NCBI GenBank assembly: GCA_033819885.1
Contig: JAQYUZ010000006.1
Coordinates: forward strand, 372,001 to 436,000
DNA: 64,000 bases
Source: Microbotryomycetes sp. JL201
Lineage: Eukaryota; Basidiomycota; Microbotryomycetes
Reading direction: 5' to 3'
Shown here: positions 55,594 through 64,000 of the stretch, in pieces
Layout of the letters: each line of letters starts with the position of its first letter
Numbering within the stretch: the first letter of the stretch is position 1
Position numbers and translations under genes: made by a program
The notes under the pieces: model-generated
What the model saw: the letters and a program-made list of their open reading frames with translations, nothing else
Database searches by the model: none
What the model was told of the DNA's origin: nothing

Positions 55594-58500
55594 ATGCCGT
55601 CTTCAACCGAGGTCAAGCCGATACCGCAGCGCGGGGCGACAAGCGGACTAGCTCGTGTATGGGCTCGTGCGACAAGCTTTGACCTGCTCGCGCTGTTTAA
55701 TCCGAAACGCGGCCCGGGCGTGCCGAGGACCGTCTTGGTCAATGTCGACCCGCCGCCGGAAGCGACGACAAACGTGCCAAAGGTGCCGATTCCGGGCTGG
55801 AGCAAGAAGCAGACGCTCGAACTACCTAACGGGCAAATGACTGAGCGCAAGGTGTCACGCGGGTTCGGCGCGAAACACGGTCCAGCGCCAGGCTGGACGC
55901 ACGAGAGCAATCAAGTGCTCACGAGCAAGTACAACATCATCACATTCCTGCCTCGCAATCTCATTGAACAGTTCCGTCGCGTCGCCAACGTCTTCTTCTT
56001 GGGCAAGTTGACCAGTCCGCCGCACAGCTCTGGCGTCATTGCCCTTTTGGGCCACGAGCGGCAGCCAGCAAACAAACAGCGCGCTGACTTTCAAGTTGTC
56101 TCATTCTGCAGCACTCGTTATCCTCCAATTCTTCCCGCGCTTTACGACTGTCAGTCCAGGCTTGTCGGCGTTGCCACTGCTCGTCGTTCTCTTTATCACG
56201 GCCGTCAAAGATGGCTACGAAGATCTCAAGCGACATCAAAGCGACAGAGCCATTAATAATATTAACGTGGGTCATTCGAACTCGTGGACAGGCGCGCGAT
56301 GGACTCACGCGCGCTACATGGCAGGTCTTCGCGCTCAAAGGCAGATTCCACAACCCAAACTTGACGAGATCGAAACAGCGGACTTTTGGCGTGCCAGCGT
56401 TCCTTACCAATCTGTTCATGCGTAACAAGCTCGTCCAAGAGTCGGAAGAAGCCGAGGAGGAGCGACAGGCGCAACGCAAAAAAGGTTTCTGGGGAAAACG
56501 CAAAGTGAAGCGGCCGAAAAACGCTCAGATCAGTTCAGAACCTGCCGAGGTTCCTCGCGACGCTCCTGGTGGAGGTTCAGTGCAAGGCGCGCAGGCGAGC
56601 AAGAACGTGAACGGCAACGGCAATGTCAACGGTCACATGGTCGTTGCGCCCAAGATGCAAGATAGACTGCCCGGAGATCACTTTGACGACGAACCCGACA
56701 AGGAAGGAGAGCACCACGGTGGACTGCACCTTGGTGGCCATCACGCACACCGTGCCGTTTGGGCGAAAGAGTGTTGGGAAGATCTTCGCGTTGGAGATTT
56801 TGTCAGACTGCGTGGCGATGAGAGCGTTCCTGCAGGTGAGATGTTTTGAAGTAGAAACATGCAAACAGCCTGTGCTGACCAGAAGTCCATAGATCTGCTG
56901 ATCGTGTCAACGTCTGAAGAGGAAAATGTCTGCTACGTCGAGACGAAGAATCTTGACGGCGAGACCAATCTCAAATCCCGCCATGCTGTTCCAGAATTGA
57001 CGGACTTGCGCACATCGAGCGATATTGAGCAGAATGCCAAGTTTACAGTTGAAGCTGAAGCACCCTCGGTCAACATGTTCAACTTTGACGCTGCTGTCGT
57101 TTTCCATGACGGCCGGCTCGGCAAGGACGGAAAACCTCTCAGGGCACCCGTCACGCTCAACACGATGTTGCTCCGAGGTACCGTCGTTCGTAACACAGAT
57201 TGGGTCATCGGCCTAGTCGTCATGAGCGGTCGTGACACTAAAATCGTCATGAACTCTGGCGGCACCCCTTCAAAGCGATCCAAAGTCGAACGTCAGATGA
57301 ACCCGATGGTGTTTCTCAATTTGTTCCTGCTTGGCCTGATGTGCGCCATGTGTGCATTGGCAAGTTGCTGTGTTGGTCAGGACGAACCGCTTCCGATATT
57401 CTGACATTCGTATGCAGGGCGACCACTTTTTGCAAGTCGACCAATCAGGCGAAGGCGCGTACTGGCTGTACGGCAACGATACCCGCGGCGACAACCCGAA
57501 CGTGAACGGCATCATCACGTTCGCCAATGCTCTAAGTCAGTTCATTGATGTTGTACATTCTGGGTAGTTGCTGACGAATACTTTCAGTCGCATTTCAAAA
57601 CATTGTGCCCATCTCGCTTTACATTTCGATCGAATTTGTGCGCCTTGTGCAAGCGTTCTTCATCTGGGCAGACGACGAAATTTATTACAAAAACAATGGC
57701 ACCAAGAGACGTACGACGGCACGCAGCTGGAACCTGTCAGACGACCTCGGCCAGATTGAGTACATATTCAGTGACAAGACCGGCACTTTGACGCAAAATG
57801 CCATGGTGTTCCGGCAATGTTCGGTTGCCGGCAAAACCTATATTGGCGACGACGAAATACCTGAAACGACAGTGCTTGACGAAAAGTCTGGCGGCAAGCT
57901 GCAAAGCGTGGCATCGTCTGAAAACGCATCCAAGTTGCCTTCTGGTAGCGAGACTGACGTCGAAAAAGGCGAGACTGGCACTGATGACGGAGACGAGAAG
58001 CGCAAGACGAAATTGGCAGAACAGGTTCTGACGCCTTTCCATGACGCCGAAGTTGACCGTGATCTGGCCGACCGCAACTCGCCTCAGGCAAAGCATCTGT
58101 ACAATTTCTTTTCAAATCTGGCCTTGTGCCACACTGTCTTGGCACAAGACGAAGGCGGTTTGATCGCGTACAAGGCTCAGAGTCCCGACGAGGCCGCGCT
58201 CGTTCAGGCAGCCGCAGACGTCGGCTTTGTTTTCATCGGTCGAGACAAGAATATTCTCAAAATACAAACGCCTCACGACAATGAGACCGTCGAATACGAG
58301 CTGTTGAATGTGCTGGAATTCTCGAGTGCGAGAAAGCGCATGTCTGTCGTCGTCCGGCGGTTGAGCAAGGGCTCGGAACAAGGCAAGCTTGTCTTGCTCA
58401 CGAAGGGCGCCGACAACATTATTTTTGAACGTCTCGGACCTGGCAACGAAGAGGTCAAGAAGGTCACCGATGGGCATTTGGAAGACTTTGCCAACGAGGG

Positions 58501-60884
58501 TGAGTTGTGCCGAGCGCGTGTGCACCTGCACTCGCTCAACCGTTCGCTCTACTGCAGGTTTGCGCACACTTTGCCTCGCGTACAAGCCTCTCGAGGAAAA
58601 AGAGTACGATATTTGGGAGCGCGAGTTCCATGAAGCCACCACCTTGATTGAAGGTCGTGAGGCTGCGATCGAGCGTGTCTCTGAGAAGCTAGAGACGAAC
58701 TTGATTCTGCTCGGCGCGACTGCGATTGAAGATAGGCTTCAGGATGGCGTACCCGAATCAATTGCGGCGCTCAAGCGCGCCGGTTTGAAGATTTGGGTCG
58801 CAACAGGTGACAAGCTCGAGACAGCCATTGCCATTGGCAAGACCTGCAACCTGTTGTCTCGCGACATGAACATTATCATCATCAAAGGAGGAGAGTACTC
58901 GCAGCCAAACTCTGCTTACGCACAGCTCAAAAATGCCCTTGAAAAGTTCTTTGACGTGGGCGATTTGGTCAGCCAGATGTATCACCAGCCGCCAGACTCA
59001 AGCTTGGAGCCGACACCAAGTCGCGTTTCGGAAAGCGGTCGACGGCGGCCTCCTTTGGACCGCAAGAACACCGGTGTTTCTGGCATTACTGAGATCGTCG
59101 GACACGACAATGGTCAACGACCCGGCGGTTATGGACTCGTCATCGACGGAGGCTCGCTACGTCACGCCTTTGAAGAACCGTACACGAAGGATCTGCTGCT
59201 CGAGCTCGGCACACGGTGCAAGACAGTCGTCTGCTGTCGTACGTCACCGCTTCAGAAAGCTCTGATTGTGCGCCTCGTTAAGGATGGCCTGGGCGCCATG
59301 TGCCTCGCTATCGGTGATGGCGCCAACGACGTCTCGATGATCCAAGCTGCCGACATTGGTGTTGGTGTCGCCGGTGAAGAAGGATTGCAAGCCGTCAATT
59401 CTTCCGACTATGCCATCGGGCAGTTCAGATACTTGCAAAGGCTGCTGCTTGTCCACGGCCACTGGTCTTACATGCGCAACGCCAGCATGATTGTCAACTT
59501 CTTCTACAAAGAGATCATCGGTGGGTGCAGAACTCGATCAAACCGTCACATGCTTCTGACCAAAACGTTTTGCAGGCATTGCCATCTTGTGGCTGTTCAT
59601 GTTCTACTGCGGCTTTTCGGCGACAATCGTCTACGAATACATCTACCTCTTGCTCTACAACGTCGTCTGGACTATCCTGCCTGTGCTCGCCATCGGCATC
59701 TTTGATCGCAACATTAGCGACCGCGTGCTCTACTCGGTCCCCGAGCTGTATAAGCTCAGTCGCTCGGGTCGGATGTTCAACATGTTGCGCTTCTGCATTT
59801 ACATGATTGACGGCGTCTACCAAGGCGCAGTCATTTATTTCTTTACGCTGTACGCATACGACAACACAACGCCCCGGTCAGACGGCTACTCGAACACGTT
59901 GTACGAAATGTCGACCGTCATGATGCTCGGCTGTATCGTCATCGCCAACGCGTATCATGCGCTCAACTTCCGGTGCTGGAACTGGTGGGTGTTGGGCAGT
60001 GTCCTCGTCGGACCTGTTCTCATCTACGTTTGGACTGCCGTGTACGCCGCGCTGCCGTATCGACTGCTCACGTCCGACATCTACGGCTTTAACCATTACC
60101 TGTGGGAGGCCGCGTACTTCTGGCTATGCCAGCTACTTGCGTTCTTCCTTGCCTTGATGCCGAGATACCTGTACCGGTACTATATGGAGCTGTACTATGC
60201 GTCCGACATTGACATCTTGCGATACGTCGACAAGCACGAGCCAAACACGTGTGTTGATGCCTCGGATTAAAAGACGAGCGCGCGGAGCGCTGACGATTAA
60301 TTTTTGCCAGCGACTGGAATCATGATCCTCGTGTGCCAAAACCAGTCACGGCAGATGCACCCCAAGAAGCGCCTTCGCAACGAGTTGCTTCTCCCGTTCC
60401 GTCTGGCCGCCGGAGTAGATCGTTCCAGATTGAGCGCGTGCGAAGCATGACGCACGACATGTCCACTGGTGTGTCGTCGCAAGGCGCCGGTCGCGGCTAC
60501 GGCTACGACGAGGCGCCTGCAGCGCCATTGTCGATCGCGCGATACACGTCGCGAGGTTCGGATCACTCATCTGTACAGCATAGGAGACGGCGTGCTGGCA
60601 GTGTCAAGGTGGCCGGTGTAGAGTTGAATCGTGCGTTTTGTGCTTTCTCGCCCGGATGATCTCGGACTGACTCTGTGCGATTCGTGATAGCCTTTGTGCG
60701 CACCCCTGGAAGGGATCGTGGCAACTCGCTCCTCAAGCCCCGCATCTTCAGCTCTGGCCGCAAATCGATCATTCGCGAGGCTGACGAGAGCGCTGTGCCT
60801 ACCCCAAGACCGCAAGACTCGACGGCGCCTTCGACTTCTGCCGGCAGTGGCGGTCCCTTGCACGGTGGTCACGACATGCGGTAG
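55594..60884 (+). CDS. P4-ATPase phospholipid flippase (Dnf1/2-like)
   Basis: Moves phospholipids to the cytosolic leaflet of plasma, Golgi or endosomal membranes, usually with a Cdc50-type partner. Exons: 55594-56002, 56112-56266, 56325-56835, 56893-57359, 57418-57535, 57588-58499, 58558-59520, 59576-60248, 60311-60630, 60691-60884; 1573 residues. Landmarks: NIITFLPRNLIEQFRRVANV (P4 N-terminal signature), DGETNLK (actuator, about 380), NIVPISLYISIEFV (PISL in TM4), DKTGTLTQN (phosphorylated Asp, about 616) and GDGANDVSMIQAADIGVGV (about 1110), followed by six C-terminal TM helices. A His/Gly-rich insert lies before VWAKECWEDLRVGDFVRL. Two introns are GC-AG (56003-56111, 57360-57417) and one uses GTCAGT. 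The last two exons add a disordered basic tail. Confidence 0.95.
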
Positions 60885-61845
60885 CTGTTGACGTGGCTGC
60901 GCCATTCAAGCTGATGCCAATCGAAAGCGAACGTGCTGTAATACTTTTTTGAGCAGTATTCTTTCCCGTTCTTTTTCTGTTTTTCCTTTTCTGCTTCTGA
61001 ATTAGATAATTACACTATTTCCAAGTGGCGGCGCGCATGAAGTTGACGTATTGTACTCTGATTCTGACAGCAACTTGCGAAGATCGCATAAAGATATTGT
61101 TCATCGCTAGCAATTCACAAGAAAAAGGCGCAGGCCTCCTGTTTAGCGTGGAGTTGGAATGCGTGACGAATAATCATTGTGTGATGCGAAAAGTCCATTC
61201 GCCTCGTGCGCTTCGGCCAGCACGCGTGACTTTGCGGCAGAGTGATTGTCAGAGGCCGGCCGTTCTGGGCGACACTTCTTCTTCGTACCTGTCCGCCGCC
61301 GTGACGCCAACTCTCGTATCAACAGTCTTGCTCCCTCTCCTTGTTGCAATCGACGCAGCCTGAACTGCAGCTGCCACCAACATTGTCGCAAGTCCTGTCC
61401 ATCATACCCGGCACTTTTCCTCTCCCCGTCTCGCCAAAGCAACCATCTATTCCCATCGCAGCCCTATATAGACAGTCTCCGGATCCCTCTACATCTTCAA
61501 CGGATCAACGGAGGATCGTGGGTTTTCTGCTAGACAAACCTGGAGGAAAAAGAAGTGGCAGCGTACGCCTTGCATTTTAGGGGGCGCCTGACGCTCTCGC
61601 TGTCAGATTCTCCGCACATTCTATTTCAGCGTAGCTAGCTTTGTTGTCAGTTGTTGGCATTGCAACGGGATTGCACCGTCTCAGTCCCGGCTGAGCGACT
61701 GAAACAAGGCGCGTCGGATTGAATCTCAAGCTCAGCTGCGCACACTCGGACCTGGTCGTTTGCGCTCCGCCTGTGTGCTCGGCCCATCCAGGCGCTCAGC
61801 GCACGCGTCGTTCGCGTCATTTGTGTGCATGCCTCCGTACAAGCC
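60885..61845. promoter_or_regulatory. Intergenic region, 961 bp, upstream of the SQ/TQ gene
   Basis: No supported exon or RNA gene. A TATA-like CCTATATAGA lies near 61462, and ACGCGT hexamers lie at 61222-61227 and 61803-61808, the latter about 40 bp before the next start codon. A pyrimidine-rich stretch follows the P4-ATPase stop (60955-61000), plausibly part of its 3' end. Confidence 0.4.
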
Positions 61846-64000
61846 ATGAGTCACAGCTTCCTGGTGCCAAACACGCCATCGCAGTCGACCGCGCGAGACG
61901 CAGGAGACGACCATGACGACTCGTACGGCGACTCGTACCTGCAGGACATGCTTGGAGGTCCAGAGAGTATACATAGTCCCTCGCGCAAAGCACAGCACGG
62001 ACGACAAGACGCAGTAGGAGCCTCCGCGCTCGCAACTAATCACGCTGCAGTTCAAGTGATGGACAGGTCTGAAAGCGACGACACCTCTCGGATTGACAGC
62101 GAGGGCCCTGGATCTGACGCTGTGCCCATAACCGTAGACGACCGGTTTCTCGATGGCAGCGTCGGCCACACTCAGTTCGCGCATGCAACAGCCACACATC
62201 CTACGACCCGTCCATCACAGCCCGCGAATCCGAAATCTGTCGCGAGCGGCGAAATCAGAGCTCAGGATCATGCGGCTACGATTCCTGACCCTTCAACGTA
62301 CAAGGATCCGTCGGCGCCACAAGCGAACCCTGCGCCGGGCACGTCCGACCCTCAGCCAATTGTGGAAGCTGGAGAAGCGCAGAAAGAGAATTCGCCGCCG
62401 GACGTCGTACCTGGAATGCCCTCTGCCCCGCTCTCGTCTCTCGTGTCACAATACCACTCCGAGGACGTCTCGTCCTCGCCAACAGTTGCTCGGAATCTGC
62501 TAGGGCGCGATCACTTGCCAGGGACAGATGTCGACTCGGCGCCGTTGGAGGGTGAAAAGCTGCCGGAAGCTATGCAAGGGCCTCTGAGCGACCCGGTGCC
62601 TTCCATAGGTATGAACCGCCACGCGAATCGGTTAGGGCCGCAAGTGAGCAGATCGAATGACGCACGTCGGCGTGCCTCATTTCACTGACGAATCTTCTAG
62701 ATGTCTACACCGGCTTTCACGGCGAAGCATCTGCCGCCCATCCAGCCAGCTCTCACCATTCAACAGCTGATGCGAAGCGAGCAGGCGCGACAATCCGCAA
62801 CGGACAAAGGAGCAGCCGTGTCGCCAACAAAGCGCAAAGCAACGTACCAAAGCTCTGACGTTATGGTTCATCCTGCTGCAAAGCCCAAAAGAAAGCGTCG
62901 GAACTCATGGGGAACATCGTCTACGCCAGACAACGATAGCCAGAACATTGAAAACAATGCCTCGAACGAACAAGAACGCGAGCATCAAGGGCTGGCTGAT
63001 GAGTCTGGTGAGGCTGGCGAAACACAGGCGACCCAAAGAACAGAAGAGGAGGAAAGTCAGCCTTTGATGGTCGATCGCATGCCAGAGCCTCTGCGACTGG
63101 AAGATGTCGCGAATGGGCCAGCTGAGAAGATTCCAGAGCCGTCGATTCCGCCTACGGAAGTAGTCCCTACTTCGGACGCCGTTACAGAGATATCGCTGCC
63201 AAGCGACAGCGCCGACCCAATGCGTCCGACTGGTTCGAGTGTTCGTATGACGCAGACGCAGCCAAGTCAGGATGGTGACAGCAATATTCGACTGAATCTA
63301 ACGGACATTGGCATGATGGACAGCAGTCAGGCGTACGCGTCTCAGTTTGAGATGGATCCGACGCAAATTGTGCACGATGTCGAACGTGTGTTGCCAGGAA
63401 GTGTGAACGCAGGTGAGAATATGGGCCAGCAGGAGTGTAATTTTGCGCTGAACGTGTGGTCTCTCTTCAGAGCGCGACCTGCCAGAATTTCAATACGAAA
63501 CGGCCGCATCGACTTCTGGGCTATCTAGGAAGATATTTCTAGGACCTGCGCCCTCTCACACTGCATTCAACTCGCCTCAAAGAGGCACAAGGTTGAAGGA
63601 ACCTCTGTCGACCGTACTCGAGTCGCAGCCGCAATCAGTTCGTTTTGAGACGATGAACCGTCTCGAAGCTATCGACGAGGGTGCCTCATCTGGTCCATCT
63701 ACAAGTCTAGGAGCAGGCTCAGGCGGGTTCGTTCCCGACAGTCAAGCTTCGCCACGCTTCCCACGAAGAAATCTTCCAGCTTCGTCCTCCTTGCCGCAAA
63801 CGGAGGCGTTGATGGCGGGTGTTTCCTCTTCAGCGGCGCTATTCGCAACGACAGCGGTGGCGCAGCCGAATCCTAGGAGAACAAACCCAAAGATTGACGT
63901 CAAAGGCAAAGAAAAGGTTCAGTCCATTGCTGAATCCGAATCTGTCGACGAACTCGATCTGATTGGTGGCGCCAGTCGGCGAAATGATGCTCGTACAGCG
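61846..64000 (+). CDS. SQ/TQ-rich nuclear-type protein, 3' end cut by window edge
   Basis: Candidate DNA-damage-checkpoint adaptor (Rad9/Crb2/53BP1-like), inferred from composition and not from a domain. Exons: 61846-62643, 62701-63412, 63471 onward (open to the edge); about 680 residues visible. Nothing in it looks folded. It is Ser/Pro/Glu-rich, with an NLS-like KPKRKRRNS and at least ten SQ/TQ pairs in exon 2, six of them in 40 residues at 63247-63366. An acidic patch with Ser follows near the edge (ESESVDELDLIGG). BRCT or Tudor domains, the decisive test, would lie beyond base 64000. Alternatives include any other ATM/ATR substrate scaffold. For intron 1 the donor CAA|GTGAGC is chosen because it keeps frame into MSTPAFTAKHL. 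Confidence 0.7.

Noticed and set aside
1-64000. Transposons, LTRs, CRISPR arrays, rRNA
   Set aside because: No transposase or reverse-transcriptase motif, terminal repeat pair, spaced direct-repeat array or rRNA-like sequence was seen by eye.

Overview
The window is nuclear DNA from a compact, intron-dense fungus, most likely a basidiomycete. The evidence is gene content (a White Collar 2-type PAS/GATA protein, a Dsc3 ubiquitin-like subunit, a fungal Ctr copper transporter ending in a Cys-Cys tail, a KRE9-like GPI protein, a chromokinesin with a motor insertion), introns mostly of 50-70 nt with a CTGAC/CTRAC branch site, and intergenic gaps often below 300 bp. A small-genome yeast-like lineage (Pucciniomycotina or Ustilaginomycotina) fits, but the sequence does not name a species. 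I found no transposon, rRNA, tRNA or CRISPR array.

I could build 27 protein-coding genes, most with exon phases that close exactly. Left to right: UPF0658 Golgi membrane protein (-, cut by the window edge); Pmp3/Sna3-like protein (+); secreted alkaline phosphatase (+); protein N-terminal methyltransferase (-); Mic12-like MICOS subunit (+); a 1494-residue disordered fungal protein (-); ITFG1/TIP FG-GAP membrane protein (-); Mss51 (+); Dsc3 (-); KRE9-like GPI protein (+); ESCRT-I Vps23 (-); a small MGNSASK protein (-); ORC3 (+); UPF3 (-); a SET-domain methyltransferase (+); a charged nuclear-type protein (+); HIBCH/mS47 (-); Ctr copper transporter (-); WC-2 (-); a 2288-residue kinesin (-); dynamin Vps1 (-); a conserved unknown (-); a glutathione S-transferase (-); RPA32 (-); a P4-ATPase flippase (+); and an SQ/TQ-rich protein running off the right edge (+).

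The genes do not form one pathway. Recurrent themes are membrane trafficking and lipid asymmetry (Vps23, Vps1, P4-ATPase, Dsc3, UPF0658), mitochondria (Mic12, Mss51, HIBCH/mS47, perhaps MGNSASK) and DNA replication or damage response (ORC3, RPA32, SQ/TQ protein). Many neighbours are head-to-head with 70-300 bp between start codons, or tail-to-tail with 40-160 bp between stops.

The most unusual signal is the splicing code. About 136 introns can be placed; 11 use GC-AG ends and about 16 use a GTCAGT donor, both far above what is usual for fungi. There are also internal microexons of 4, 13, 19 and 22 nt, and at least five stop-free in-frame introns that a plain ORF call would translate as protein.
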